Of a DNA stretch of 64,000 bases, positions 17,624 through 26,942 are shown one piece after another. The notes beneath the pieces were generated by a model that ran no database searches, was not told the origin of the DNA, and saw only the letters and a list, made by a program, of their open reading frames with translations. Position numbers and translations under genes: made by a program. Every line of letters starts with the position of its first letter. Position 1 is the stretch's first letter. The DNA is from Paucihalobacter ruber. Its GTDB lineage: Bacteria > Bacteroidota > Bacteroidia > Flavobacteriales > Flavobacteriaceae. The DNA is taken from contig NZ_VHIQ01000001.1 of assembly GCF_006494535.1 (NCBI RefSeq), forward strand, positions 739,567 to 803,566, given 5' to 3'.

Positions 17624-18247
17624 TTAAAACGTTGTTACATCTTCATTAGGTTGATATACATAGTTAAAAGTATAGTAACGACCTTCATCAACCATAGCGT
17701 TTGGATTTTCAGGTGCATCCTGGTAATAGCTTAATATCTCAACCTTGGCATAGCGACCATCATGGGTTCTAAATACTAAAATTTTACCTGCTATTGGCGT
17801 TACCAAAAACAATTGCGGATTGTACAAATACCAGCCGTTACCACTTCCTGATGGTATGGCATAGCCGTTAGTAGAATCTGCAATCAATAAATCGGTGTCG
17901 ACTTCGGTAACCGATGCCATCGTACCATTAGCAATATACGCAGCGGCATTACCCGTTCTTACGGGTTCGTCGTTGGTGCCTAAAGATTCGCCGCCATTCA
18001 CAATAATGGTGGTACCTCTAAAGGCAATGTCCCAGTTGGTATCACTGGTAGTAACAGTACCGGTTTCAAAGCTAAATTTTGTAAACGCCCCGGAAATTGG
18101 CTGACCCTGTCCACCAATTTGTGGTGCGTGTAAATTAAGTACAGTTTCTGTTTGTACTTCTAAAAGCACAGTGTTATCGTCTTCGTTACTGCAAGACACA
18201 ATGCTGATTAAAAAAATTGAAAGAAATAACAATTTAATGGTTTTCAT
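17624..18247 (-). CDS. hmuY: HmuY family heme-binding lipoprotein
   Basis: A 207-residue lipoprotein with signal peptide and lipobox (ISIVSC, Cys19). The HmuY-type beta fold is indicated by KFSFETGTV, TNWDIAFRGTTIIVNGG and the C-terminal ILSYYQD and YYTFNYVYQ. In Porphyromonas, HmuY takes heme from host proteins and hands it to the TonB-dependent receptor HmuR. Here the receptor gene lies directly upstream with a 19-bp gap, giving the same pairing. The two heme-ligand residues cannot be assigned by eye. Located on the cell surface by inference. Confidence 0.87.
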   Translation of the reverse strand: MKTIKLLFLSIFLISIVSCSNEDDNTVLLEVQTETVLNLHAPQIGGQGQPISGAFTKFSFETGTVTTSDTNWDIAFRGTTIIVNGGESLGTNDEPVRTGNAAAYIANGTMASVTEVDTDLLIADSTNGYAIPSGSGNGWYLYNPQLFLVTPIAGKILVFRTHDGRYAKVEILSYYQDAPENPNAMVDEGRYYTFNYVYQPNEDVTTF

Positions 18248-18266
18248 AAGATTAATAATTAAAGGT

Positions 18267-20351
18267 TTATAATTGAAAATTTAACGTTGCATATATAATT
18301 CTTCCGGGGACATTGGGGATGTTTGGAGCATCGGTAAAATTGAAAAGGTTATCGGCGCCTATACCGAGTTTATATTTGTCGAACAGGGTTTTGTTAACAG
18401 CAAGATTCACCACCGCATTGCCTTCAACAAAACTGTCGAAGTTGTCTAAATAGCCATTGCCATTAGAATCGAACAGCCCAAATTTACTGCGATAGACCAC
18501 TCTCAAATTGGTTGATAATTTCCATTGTGGTAGGTTGTAAAATACCTTGAAATTTGCCATATGTCTGGAACGATTCAGCAATCCGAAATAATCGTTTTCA
18601 GAAAGTTGGAATGCGGGTGATGTTGGACTTTGCCTTGCAAATACTTCACCGTTACTAAAGGCTGCCTCGGCTTCTTTGTCTTTGGCATACAACAATTGAT
18701 AACCACCGCTTATCGAGAGCTCATTATTGGGTTTCCATGAGGCATTAAATTCCAGACCTTGTGTATAGACCTCAGAAATATTGAAATAGCTAAACACATT
18801 TTGTCCGTTGGTTTTATTGGCAATGATTTGTGTATCGATTAAATTGTTAATGTTATTTCTAAAAGCATTCACATTTAACTTTACAGATGAAGAAATATCA
18901 TAATCAAATCCCAAATTAAAACTTACCGAACTTTCAGCTTTCAACGCCGAATCAAACTGAGAAACCGGCACTAAAATATTGGCGATTTGCCCCTGATTTT
19001 GAAGATTGGCAATCGCTTCTTCCACCACATTATAGCCAAGAACAGTATAGCCAACGGTGGTATTATTAAAATCAAAATACAACTGCCTGAAATCGGGTGC
19101 TTTAAAACCATAACCCACCGATCCTTTTATCGCTAATTTGTTGTTCACTTCGTACCTGAGCGCAGCCTTCGGACTTAATTGCGATTCGTATTCGTTGTGG
19201 CTGTCGTATCTGGCTCCAACAATTACATTTAGTTGATCATTGAGATGAGCATCCCATTGCGCATAAATGTATGGCGCATTAAATAACGGCGTAGTGGAAA
19301 AATTGGTGCGGTCAAGCGTTTCGTGGGTAAGACCGATGCCACCGACAAATTCATTGTTTTCGTTTAACTTAAAAATAGCTCTGCCTTCGGGCCTTATCAT
19401 TAACTGATTAAAGAAATTATCACTAAACCTGTTACCGGTGTCATCATCTAAAAACTCATTTGTTTTATAGCGCGTGGTGTAAAATTCAAAAGTGGACTGC
19501 CATTTAGAATTGAACTCGTGGTTGAAAAGAAGAAGTGCATTCCATTCATTGATATCACTTTCACCTCTCAGCGCTTCAGAAGCAACAAAGTCTTGGTTTT
19601 GTGTGAAATAACGCAGAGATATTTTCGCGTCGGTTTTTTCGGAAAGCTCGTAACCAATTTTAGTGTTTAAGGTGTAATTTTCAAAAGGTTCTACGGTATT
19701 TATGGCCGGATTATTTCCTAGATTATAACCATCGCTTGAGAATCTATTTAAAAATCCATTGATACTAAATTGCTCTTTTTTATGGCTCAAACTGGTAGAC
19801 AAGTCTGATGTATTAAAGCTGCTTTGCCTATAATTAATTTCAGCATCGAGTCCTTCTTTTGGTATTTCAGTAATAATATTAACCACACCGCCAAGTGCTT
19901 CACTACCATATAAACTAGACGATGCACCTTTAACTACTTCTATTTGTTGAATGTTACCAACCGTTATTCTATTCAAGTCTAATGTGCCTGCCAATCGACC
20001 AATAAGTGGTACGCCGTCTATTAAAATTAGGGTGTATTGCGAATCCAGACCTTGAAGTTGTATCCCTTCGCCACCACCAAAATCGGGGACAGTGATTAGG
20101 CCGGTTTGTTCGCCCAAAACATTAGATAATCTAACAGAATTGATGTTTTGAATTTGTTTTTTTGAAATGATTTGCGCCGGTAAGGGCAAAGACGACAATT
20201 GCCTTAAGGTACGTGTTCCTGTAATAAGAACTTCGGAAAGCGACTCAACTTCCAGTGAATCTTTGGGAGTGCCTGATGATTCCTGTGCCGACGATCTTCC
20301 GATGAAAAAAATGAAAAAAATAAGTGTTAAATTATTTTTATTTAGACTCAT
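18267..20351 (-). CDS. hmuR: TonB-dependent outer-membrane receptor, HmuR type
   Basis: A 694-residue outer-membrane receptor. The signal peptide (1-22) is followed by a plug domain (about 35-165, with VLITGTRTLRQLSSLP and ILIDGVPLIGR) and a 22-strand barrel. The plug ends with KGASSSLYGSEALGGVVNII, the classic TonB-receptor motif. Linkage to hmuY and DoxX argues for heme or hemoprotein uptake powered by TonB. No carboxypeptidase-like N-terminal extension is present, so it is not a SusC-type protein. An AT-rich inverted repeat just upstream is a possible Fur-type operator. Confidence 0.92.
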   Translation of the reverse strand: MSLNKNNLTLIFFIFFIGRSSAQESSGTPKDSLEVESLSEVLITGTRTLRQLSSLPLPAQIISKKQIQNINSVRLSNVLGEQTGLITVPDFGGGEGIQLQGLDSQYTLILIDGVPLIGRLAGTLDLNRITVGNIQQIEVVKGASSSLYGSEALGGVVNIITEIPKEGLDAEINYRQSSFNTSDLSTSLSHKKEQFSINGFLNRFSSDGYNLGNNPAINTVEPFENYTLNTKIGYELSEKTDAKISLRYFTQNQDFVASEALRGESDINEWNALLLFNHEFNSKWQSTFEFYTTRYKTNEFLDDDTGNRFSDNFFNQLMIRPEGRAIFKLNENNEFVGGIGLTHETLDRTNFSTTPLFNAPYIYAQWDAHLNDQLNVIVGARYDSHNEYESQLSPKAALRYEVNNKLAIKGSVGYGFKAPDFRQLYFDFNNTTVGYTVLGYNVVEEAIANLQNQGQIANILVPVSQFDSALKAESSVSFNLGFDYDISSSVKLNVNAFRNNINNLIDTQIIANKTNGQNVFSYFNISEVYTQGLEFNASWKPNNELSISGGYQLLYAKDKEAEAAFSNGEVFARQSPTSPAFQLSENDYFGLLNRSRHMANFKVFYNLPQWKLSTNLRVVYRSKFGLFDSNGNGYLDNFDSFVEGNAVVNLAVNKTLFDKYKLGIGADNLFNFTDAPNIPNVPGRIIYATLNFQL

Positions 20352-20377
20352 TCCATTTAAATTTGCCGCAAATATAT

Positions 20378-20402
20378 ATTATTTTAATTTATTCTAAATA
20401 AT
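20378..20402. promoter_or_regulatory. AT-rich inverted repeat, possible Fur-type operator
   Basis: ATTATTT (20378-20384) and AAATAAT (20396-20402) form an inverted repeat separated by 11 bases, between the divergent hmuR and DUF6607 genes. Its size and AT-richness suit an iron-regulator site, and iron control is expected for heme uptake. In such AT-rich DNA a 7-bp repeat may be chance, so this is a weak call. Confidence 0.25.
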
Positions 20403-20443
20403 AATAACACTTGAAAAATTTGTTAAACTTTTAATCTTAAACT

Positions 20444-21352
20444 ATGAAAAAGCTCATGCTCATCACTGTGGTGTTTATGTGTAACTTATTGTTATTAAAT
20501 GCACAGTCTAAAAAATCACAAGACATTACCGCCATTAAAAATATGTGTGGTTGTTATGAAGTCAACTTCGATTTTGCCGAAACTTTTAATTATGCCAACG
20601 ATTCGTCTTATGTACCTTCAGCCGTAAAACACGATAAAGGATTGGAATGGGTTGAACTGGTAGAAGACTCAAATAACAAATTGGTATTACAACATTTACT
20701 TATTGTTGGACCACCAACAAAACAGTCGGTTATCAAGCACTGGAGACAAGACTGGATTTTCGAAAACACCGATTTTTACATGTTTCATGCCGATAATAAA
20801 TGGCGATTTGCTACTAAGAATCCAAAAGAAGTAAAAGGTCAGTGGACACAAAAAGTATATCAGGTAGATGATAGTCCGCGTTACGAAGGCAGCGCCACCT
20901 GGGTTCATGTAGATGGAAAAAGTTACTGGGAAAACACCACCGATGCGCCGCTACCCAGAAGAGAATATACCAAAAGAAACGATTACAACGTCACCGTAAG
21001 AACAAACCGACATGAAATTACCCCGTTTGGATGGGTACATGACCAGGATAACCTAAAAGTAGTTAGAAATGACAACGGTGAAGATTTTACGATGGCCAAA
21101 GAAAAAGGGTTCAACACATACACCAAAGTTGATGACGCCAAGTGCAAAGCCGCTCAAGATTACTGGATGAACCAGCAAGATAAATGGGCCAAGGTTAGGT
21201 TAAAATGGGATGAAGTCTTCAACAAAAAAACCGATTTGGTATTACTCCCTGAAGTAGATGGGAATCCGCTTCACCGACACTTGTTTAAGGAAGATTTTGA
21301 GCCTACAAACCAAGCCATTAATGAGATCATTGATGCTTTTGTTGCGAAATAG
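20444..21352 (+). CDS. DUF6607 family secreted protein
   Basis: A 302-residue exported protein. The signal peptide (1-20) is followed by the conserved CGCYEVNFDFAETF segment (about 36-49) and many Trp residues, as in KHWRQDWIFEN and WRFATKNPKEVKGQWTQ. These are hallmarks of the Bacteroidota DUF6607 family. Its genes often lie beside heme or TonB-receptor genes, as here, divergent from hmuR. The Cys pair and aromatic richness could suit a periplasmic ligand-binding role, but no function is established. Confidence 0.8.
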   Translation: MKKLMLITVVFMCNLLLLNAQSKKSQDITAIKNMCGCYEVNFDFAETFNYANDSSYVPSAVKHDKGLEWVELVEDSNNKLVLQHLLIVGPPTKQSVIKHWRQDWIFENTDFYMFHADNKWRFATKNPKEVKGQWTQKVYQVDDSPRYEGSATWVHVDGKSYWENTTDAPLPRREYTKRNDYNVTVRTNRHEITPFGWVHDQDNLKVVRNDNGEDFTMAKEKGFNTYTKVDDAKCKAAQDYWMNQQDKWAKVRLKWDEVFNKKTDLVLLPEVDGNPLHRHLFKEDFEPTNQAINEIIDAFVAK

Positions 21353-21386
21353 AGACTTTCAATAAAAATTGATTACAATAGATACT

Positions 21387-21428
21387 GGCAAGTGTCCAAA
21401 TTTAATAAAGTTGGACATTTGCCTTTTT
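21387..21428. terminator. intrinsic terminator after the DUF6607 gene
   Basis: ggcaagtgtccaa (21387-21399) pairs with ttggacatttgcc (21411-21423), with one G-T pair and an 11-base loop, followed by TTTTT. It ends the DUF6607 transcript and may also serve the convergent DUF2283 gene. Confidence 0.8.
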
Positions 21429-21444
21429 GTTTATTGCGAAATCA

Positions 21445-21651
21445 TTAAGCGGTTAACTTAGTTATTTGGTCAAATGAAAATGAAGAAACTTCAGTTTGTT
21501 TGGTAGCGTGCTCAATGGTGATGGCAACCAAATTCCCCTTAGCGTCCAAATCTATAATGGTATTCTCGTTGATGTCCTTAGTATCAACAACTTCACTGTT
21601 ACTAAACGTCACCAGAAGTGTATCTGTGTCTTTAAAATAAGTAACTTTCAT
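21445..21651 (-). CDS. DUF2283 family small protein
   Basis: A 68-residue protein beginning MKVTYFKDTDTLLVTFSNSE and containing DLDAKGNLVAITIEHA, the full DUF2283 pattern. Such proteins are commonly paired with a DUF4258-like partner and suspected of belonging to two-gene modules of toxin-antitoxin type, though this is not proven. The partner gene directly upstream overlaps its start by four bases (ATGA) but carries a frameshift. DUF2283 itself is intact, so it may be an orphan. Confidence 0.8.
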   Translation of the reverse strand: MKVTYFKDTDTLLVTFSNSEVVDTKDINENTIIDLDAKGNLVAITIEHATKQTEVSSFSFDQITKLTA

Positions 21652-21889
21652 AAACTTTCAATTTTGAAATTTCGATCGAAAAAAGCATTGTGAATGGTTT
21701 TTTCGTCTTCTAAAGAATAATACGCAATTATTTGTTTACTTCTTCAATGTAGGCCCATCTTCTTATACGACCATCAATTTGTATATGTTCAAAAATTGGT
21801 GAATAGAATGCCTTTTCAATCCATTCCATTTTTATATGTTTTCTATCACTTCTGCTTTGGGTAAATTTAAAGTATTCTGTGAAATTCAT
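21648..21889 (-). pseudogene. frameshifted DUF4258-like partner of DUF2283
   Basis: From an ATG at 21889 the frame reads MNFTEYFKFTQSRSDRKH, later DGRIRRWAYIEEVNK, and then meets TAA (21730-21728). A one-base change of frame at that point continues with LEDEKTIHNAFFDRNFKIESL and ends in a TGA overlapping the DUF2283 ATG. HNAFFDRxFK is the usual end of this family and the overlap is the usual arrangement, so one frameshift has split an otherwise complete gene of about 80 codons. An upstream in-frame ATG at 21946 exists. DUF4258 membership is likely rather than certain. Confidence 0.65.
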
Positions 21890-22064
21890 AAAAAATGGAT
21901 TTTTATAATAATTCCTATAAGCTAAGTTAATATTTATTAAATACATATCCTATAAAATTTGATTCACTTAAAAAACTCATGCGCTTAGTTGCCTCAAACA
22001 CCATATCAGAATTAAAGCTACTGATTAATAAAATTCTCACTTCAATAAATCTGATCAAACTCAT

Positions 22065-22099
22065 TGCCCAAAAGTTATTTTTTTAATAACTTTTGGGCA
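22065..22099. promoter_or_regulatory. 15-bp perfect hairpin reaching the sdhA start codon
   Basis: tgcccaaaagttatt (22065-22079) pairs perfectly with aataacttttgggca (22085-22099), with a five-T loop. The right arm ends on the A of the sdhA ATG. The structure would bury the ribosome-binding region of sdhA, or act as a terminator of upstream transcription (it has no U-tract after it). It also lies where the cytochrome-b gene sdhC would be expected to end. The function is inferred. Confidence 0.6.
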
Positions 22100-24015
22100 T
22101 GTTAAATTCCAGAATTCCGGCCGGTCCGTTAGAAGACAAATGGACCAACTATAAAAACAAGGCCAAGCTTATTAATCCCGCCAACCGCAGGCGCTATAAG
22201 ATTATTGTAGTGGGTACAGGTTTGGCAGGTGCTTCATCGGCAGCTAGTTTTGCTGAACTCGGTTTTAATGTAGAAGTTTTTACATTTCACGACTCGGCAC
22301 GTCGTGCCCATTCGGTGGCTGCGCAAGGTGGCGTGAATGCCGCCAAAGATTATCAAAACGACGGCGATAGCGTTTGGCGTATGTTTTACGACACGCTTAA
22401 AGGTGGCGATTTTAGAGCGCGCGAAGCCAATGTGTATCGCCTTGCCGAATGTAGCATGGAATTGATAGACCAGGCCGTGGCCCAGGGTGTACCGTTTGCC
22501 AGAGAATACAGTGGCTACTTAAGTAATCGCTCTTTTGGTGGCGTACAGGTTAGCAGAACTTTTTATGCGCGCGGTCAGACAGGACAACAATTGTTGCTAG
22601 GCGCGTATCAAGCTTTGATGCGACAAAATGCACAAGACAACCTTACTTTACATACTCGGCACGAAATGTTGGATGTGATTACCATAGACGGAAAAGTCAA
22701 GGGTATTACGGTACGTAATTTAGACACTGGAGACATCACCTCTCATGCCTGCGATGCCCTCGTCATAGCTTCGGGTGGCTACGGAAAAATATACTATTTA
22801 AGCACGCTGGCCATGAACTGCAATGCCACGGCTATTTGGCGTGCTCATGCCAAAGGTGCCTTGATGGCTGCTCCAAGTTGGACACAATTCCACCCAACGT
22901 CCTTACCACAGTTGGGTGATCATCAAAGTAAACTCACCTTAATGAGTGAATCGTTGCGAAACGACGGTCGTATTTGGGTTCCTAAAAAAGCCAAAGACAC
23001 CCGAAACCCTAACGAGATACCAGAAAATGAGCGCGATTATTATCTGGAGCGACGTTATCCGGCTTTTGGAAATCTGGCTCCCAGAGACATTTCATCTCGT
23101 GCTGCCAAAGAACGAATTGACGCCGGTTGTGGCGTTGGTCCCATGAAAAATGCAGTTTATTTAGATTTTAAACATGCTGTTGAACGCCTTGGAAAAGAAG
23201 TGATTGCGCAACGATACGGCAATTTGTTCACCATGTATCAAAAAATAACAGGCATGGATGCCTACCAAGAACCGATGATGATTGCGCCGGCAGCACATTT
23301 TAGCATGGGCGGACTTTGGGTTGATTACCGATTGATGAGCAATTTACATGGTTTGTTTGTGTTAGGCGAAGCCAATTTTTCGGATCACGGCGCAAACCGA
23401 TTGGGCGCTAATAGTTTGCTTCAGGCTTGTGTAGACGGTTATTTTATTGCGCCCAGAACGGTGATGGATTTTTTAGCTGAAGAAACTCCCGAAGCTTTAA
23501 ATGCTTCGGACAGTTTTGAACAGGCAGCCAAGGCATCAAAAGATGAGGTCGAGAAAAAACTAAATGCCTTGCTCAACATTAAAGGCACAACAACAGCCGA
23601 AGAATTTCACAAACAATTAGGGCGAATTCTTTATACCAAATGTGGTTTATCCAGAAATGGTAAAGACATGGCAGCGGCGAAATCTGAGCTTTTAGAACTT
23701 CAGCAAACATTTTATAAAGATTTACTGGTTCCGGGAACTGAAAAAGATATCAATTTTGAATTGGAAAAAGCCTTTCGCGTTGCCGATTATTTAGAAATGG
23801 CCCTATTAATTGTTGAAGACGCCTTACAGCGACAAGAATCTTGCGGCGCTCATTTTAGAGAAGAATACCAAACCCCCGATGGCGAGGCTCTGCGCAACGA
23901 CAACGACTTTTGCTATGTAAGCGCCTGGGAATATTTAGGAAACAATAAATACCAACTACACAAAGAACACTTAAACTTTGAGTTTGTGGAATTGCAAACC
24001 AGAAGTTATAAATAG
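22099..24015 (+). CDS. sdhA: succinate dehydrogenase/fumarate reductase flavoprotein subunit
   Basis: A 638-residue FAD-containing subunit catalysing succinate/fumarate interconversion. The dinucleotide motif GTGLAG (39-44), the His71 carrying covalent FAD in [11 protein letters not shown], and the active-site segment [15 protein letters not shown] are present. I chose the ATG at 22099, giving [19 protein letters not shown], which lines up with the family's usual IPxGPxxxKWTNYK start; a TTG six bases upstream is possible. It is shorter and more diverged than typical flavobacterial SdhA of about 665 residues. sdhB follows, but no sdhC precedes it, so the membrane anchor must be elsewhere or absent. 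Confidence 0.92.
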   Translation: MLNSRIPAGPLEDKWTNYKNKAKLINPANRRRYKIIVVGTGLAGASSAASFAELGFNVEVFTFHDSARRAHSVAAQGGVNAAKDYQNDGDSVWRMFYDTLKGGDFRAREANVYRLAECSMELIDQAVAQGVPFAREYSGYLSNRSFGGVQVSRTFYARGQTGQQLLLGAYQALMRQNAQDNLTLHTRHEMLDVITIDGKVKGITVRNLDTGDITSHACDALVIASGGYGKIYYLSTLAMNCNATAIWRAHAKGALMAAPSWTQFHPTSLPQLGDHQSKLTLMSESLRNDGRIWVPKKAKDTRNPNEIPENERDYYLERRYPAFGNLAPRDISSRAAKERIDAGCGVGPMKNAVYLDFKHAVERLGKEVIAQRYGNLFTMYQKITGMDAYQEPMMIAPAAHFSMGGLWVDYRLMSNLHGLFVLGEANFSDHGANRLGANSLLQACVDGYFIAPRTVMDFLAEETPEALNASDSFEQAAKASKDEVEKKLNALLNIKGTTTAEEFHKQLGRILYTKCGLSRNGKDMAAAKSELLELQQTFYKDLLVPGTEKDINFELEKAFRVADYLEMALLIVEDALQRQESCGAHFREEYQTPDGEALRNDNDFCYVSAWEYLGNNKYQLHKEHLNFEFVELQTRSYK

Positions 24016-24022
24016 AAAAAAT

Positions 24023-24754
24023 ATGAAATTAACCCTACATATCTGGCGACAAACCGGTAACAAGGACAAAGGAACATTTGAAACGCATCATTTAGACGAC
24101 TTAGCACCCGATATGTCTGTTCCTGAAATGCTGGATCATCTCAATATTCAAATTATCAAGTCGGGTGGCGATCCGGTGGCTTTTGAAAGCGACTGCCGCG
24201 AAGGTATTTGCGGACAATGTGGTTTTGTAATTAATGGCCATATCCACAGCCCCGAAAGTCATACCACCACCTGCCAAACACACCTGCGCAGTTTTAAGGA
24301 CGGCGAAACACTGCACATTGAACCCTTTAGAGCCAAAGCATTTCCAATTAAAAAAGATTTGATGATAGACCGCTCGGCTTTTGACCGTATCATAGAAAGT
24401 GGTGGTTACATTGGTGTTAATACCGGTCAGGCAAACGAAGCCAACAGCACGCTGATTAATCACGATTTAGCCGAAAAGGCCTTTGATGCTGCTGCCTGCA
24501 TAGGTTGTGGAGCCTGTGTAGCCACCTGTAAAAATGCCAGCGCCATGTTGTTTACTTCGGCTAAAGTAAATCATTTATCCATGTTACCACAAGGCGCACC
24601 CGAAGCAGCACAGCGTGTAAAAAACATGATTGTGCAAATGGATGCTGAAGGTTTTGGTTCCTGTACCTTCACCGGCGCCTGCGAAGTGGTGTGTCCGCAA
24701 AGTATTTCAGTTTTTAATATTACAGAAATGAATGGGCGTTGGTTGTGGGGTTGA
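24023..24754 (+). CDS. sdhB: succinate dehydrogenase/fumarate reductase iron-sulfur subunit
   Basis: A 243-residue subunit carrying three iron-sulfur clusters: the [2Fe-2S] motif CREGICGQCG (about 58-67), the [4Fe-4S] motif CIGCGACVATC and the [3Fe-4S]/[4Fe-4S] segment with CTFTGACEVVCPQ. The ATG at 24023 is used because homology starts at KLTLHIWRQ; an upstream in-frame start would overlap sdhA. It passes electrons from SdhA to a quinone-binding anchor that is not encoded here. A diverged copy of the last 127 bases of this gene sits at 57862-57987. Confidence 0.92.
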   Translation: MKLTLHIWRQTGNKDKGTFETHHLDDLAPDMSVPEMLDHLNIQIIKSGGDPVAFESDCREGICGQCGFVINGHIHSPESHTTTCQTHLRSFKDGETLHIEPFRAKAFPIKKDLMIDRSAFDRIIESGGYIGVNTGQANEANSTLINHDLAEKAFDAAACIGCGACVATCKNASAMLFTSAKVNHLSMLPQGAPEAAQRVKNMIVQMDAEGFGSCTFTGACEVVCPQSISVFNITEMNGRWLWG

Positions 24755-24891
24755 ATATAATGCCAAATGTTACTGACATTCGATATCGAAAGATAATTTA
24801 ATCCAGATTATAATTTCATTTCTTAGCAATTCAACAATACCTAATAATTGTTATTTATATAGAGAAATTAACTAGGGTATTTTAACTAAGC

Positions 24892-25134
24892 TCAATTTTT
24901 TGAACCCGCCTTATCTTTTATCTTGTTGTTTTTACGACTATGTGCTTTAGGTTGTTGCGAAGTCAATATCTTTTCGTCTAATTGGTTATAAGACTTAAAG
25001 ATTTGTTTTTCAATGTCTTTACTTTTTTTCTTTTTAGCCTGGCGCTTATCAAAATAAACCATCACAGATGCAAAAGCATACATGGCTATAAAGAGTAAGA
25101 TAATTCCTAATATTATATAAGTGCCATTTTTCAT
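24892..25134 (-). CDS. small single-span membrane protein
   Basis: An 80-residue protein with a short N terminus, one strong membrane helix (about 6-28, IILGIILLFIAMYAFASVMVYF) written here from residue 8, and a highly basic, Lys-rich cytoplasmic tail ending SRKNNKIKDKAGSKN. No family is recognised. It is a lone gene between sdhB and the polysaccharide locus. The well-formed helix and basic tail make a real gene likely. Confidence 0.6.
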   Translation of the reverse strand: MKNGTYIILGIILLFIAMYAFASVMVYFDKRQAKKKKSKDIEKQIFKSYNQLDEKILTSQQPKAHSRKNNKIKDKAGSKN

Positions 25135-25707
25135 TTTTTTTGTACAATATGTTGATTAAAAGTAAATAATTACCATTATCACTAAAAATAAATAAGTTAA
25201 AATACTAAAATTAAAGACTAACGATTAAATTTAACACAAAACCGCAAGTATTGCTAAAACCTAAAAAAATTATTTTTAAAAAAGCTAACTTACCAATTAA
25301 TTTGTTGATTTTTAAATAGTAAAAGTAAAGCATGGTATTTCATTATAAAACCTACTTTCAATATTTTAAACTCCAACAATGGTTTTTAACACAACCAACA
25401 ACCTTTAATGCACTCTAAAGACCATACAAAAACTTAACATTACCACTACAATTTTACGTTTTGCTTGTTTTACCATAAATAAAAATTATAGAATGACTGT
25501 ATGTTTAATGTATTTCAGCTATTTATTGATGTCGTTCAACTAATATAGCGTTTGTTCAGGTTTTTGTATGTTTTTTGTAATCAAACTATCTCGCCTACTT
25601 GCTTTTTATAATGTAATTTAGTGTCAATATTAGAGTTTGATTTGGGCATGATTGTTTTAATTTAAAACAATTAATTTCTAGCTCAAATTCTTGAAACTTT
25701 TAAGAGC
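25135..25707. other. 573-bp leader region of the polysaccharide locus, no gene seen
   Basis: Very AT-rich, with no open frame supported on either strand. It holds TGTATGTTTTTTGTA at 25565-25579, identical to a 15-mer at 42652-42666 in the other long gap of the locus. It contains TATGTTTT, one mismatch from the -7 consensus. It probably contains the promoter of the rightward gene run that begins at 25708, possibly with an untranslated leader. Confidence 0.5.
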
Positions 25708-26820
25708 ATGTTCGATAATTTATTTTTAACCGCGGCAATTGTTTTTGTAGGATCATTTCTGGCCGTTAGAATTTTAACCCCCAAAATAACTTGGGTAGTA
25801 GAGAGTAGAAATTTAGCGGATGCCCCTGATAACAGAAGTTCTCATAAAGTTACAACACCAACAATGGCTGGCTTTGCGTTTTTTTTGGTACTCCTATTTT
25901 CATTAGCTTTTATAAGAGAATGGGACACCGATACTATTGGCATTAATTTGGTAGCTTCTCTTGCTTTAATGTTTGCAATTGGATTAAAAGACGATTTAGT
26001 TTTATCAACACCTAAGGCAAAAATCATGGCAGAGCTGTTAGCCATTTCATTTGTCATTTTTTGTAGTTGTTTTCAGTCTTTTTCTTTAGATGGATTTTTA
26101 GGGATTTACAATATGCCATCAATTTTAAACTATTTAATTATTCCGGTTATTATATTAGCCATCATTAACTCCTACAATTTAATTGACGGTATTGATGGTT
26201 TGGCGACCACTGTTGGTATAATGACCTTTGCCATATTTGGTGTAATTTTTTATTTTGGTGGAGAATATTTTTATTTTCTATTAAGCTTAGCGTTAATTGG
26301 AATTTTGCTAGCCTACCTCCCGTTTAATTTATCTTCTTCTAAGAAGATTTTTATGGGTGACACCGGCTCTTTAATCATAGGCTTTTGTATTGGTTTTATG
26401 TCGATAAAATTTTTATCGATGGAGCATCTAACACTGATTGATTCTCAATTTCAACCAGAAAATAAATTAATTGTAATTGCGGCCATACTTTTTATTCCAT
26501 TATTTGACACCATTAGAGTTATGGGAGTGCGTATGCTAAAAAAGAAAAGCCCATTTTCCCCGGATAAGAGTCATATACATCATATTTTAATAAATTGTGG
26601 AATCCCTCATTTTAAGGCAAGTTTTTTCTTATGTTTCCTTAATTTGGTGATTTCTGTTTCGCTTATTTTCCTTTCATTCAGTTTAAATAGTTTTCAAATG
26701 ATTTTAGTAATGGCACTTCTATTTATTGCCCTACTAGGTTTGTTTCATAAATTCGACACACACAAGGAAAAAAGAAAGCCATTTATCTACTTAATTAGAA
26801 CCATACAATTTCTATTTTAA
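25708..26820 (+). CDS. wecA: WecA/MraY-family undecaprenyl-phosphate sugar-1-phosphate transferase
   Basis: A 370-residue integral membrane enzyme with about 10-11 helices. It transfers a HexNAc-1-phosphate, most likely GlcNAc-1-P, from its UDP form to undecaprenyl phosphate, starting a glycan chain. Signature motifs are LKDDLV (about 94-99), NSYNLIDGIDGLA (about 155-167), FMGDTGSL (about 216-223) and DKSHIHH (about 287-293), all expected for the WecA branch. A WecG/TagA-type transferase at 44334, which typically uses the WecA product, supports this reading. It is the first gene of the polysaccharide locus. Confidence 0.9.
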   Translation: MFDNLFLTAAIVFVGSFLAVRILTPKITWVVESRNLADAPDNRSSHKVTTPTMAGFAFFLVLLFSLAFIREWDTDTIGINLVASLALMFAIGLKDDLVLSTPKAKIMAELLAISFVIFCSCFQSFSLDGFLGIYNMPSILNYLIIPVIILAIINSYNLIDGIDGLATTVGIMTFAIFGVIFYFGGEYFYFLLSLALIGILLAYLPFNLSSSKKIFMGDTGSLIIGFCIGFMSIKFLSMEHLTLIDSQFQPENKLIVIAAILFIPLFDTIRVMGVRMLKKKSPFSPDKSHIHHILINCGIPHFKASFFLCFLNLVISVSLIFLSFSLNSFQMILVMALLFIALLGLFHKFDTHKEKRKPFIYLIRTIQFLF

Positions 26821-26942
26821 CTAGAAATTTCAGGCATGTTAGAATATTTTTATAACTTTAATCATGCCTTTTTCGGAAAAATCCTAATTATTTTAAAATG
26901 AAGGGGTTTCATATTTCAAACCACTAATTATTATTTCATACA

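Noticed and set aside
21979..22086. 35-codon frame just before sdhA, considered as an sdhC remnant
   Set aside because: It has none of the heme-ligand His or membrane-helix pattern of the cytochrome b subunit, so a link to sdhC is not supported.
25135..25707. A CRISPR array or small RNA gene in the long leader
   Set aside because: No regularly spaced repeats and no recognisable RNA family structure were found by eye.
26834..26873. Inverted repeat aggcatg ... catgcct with a T-run after the WecA gene
   Set aside because: The stem is only 7 bp with a loop of about 24 bases. That is too weak for a terminator within a gene run that should be co-transcribed.
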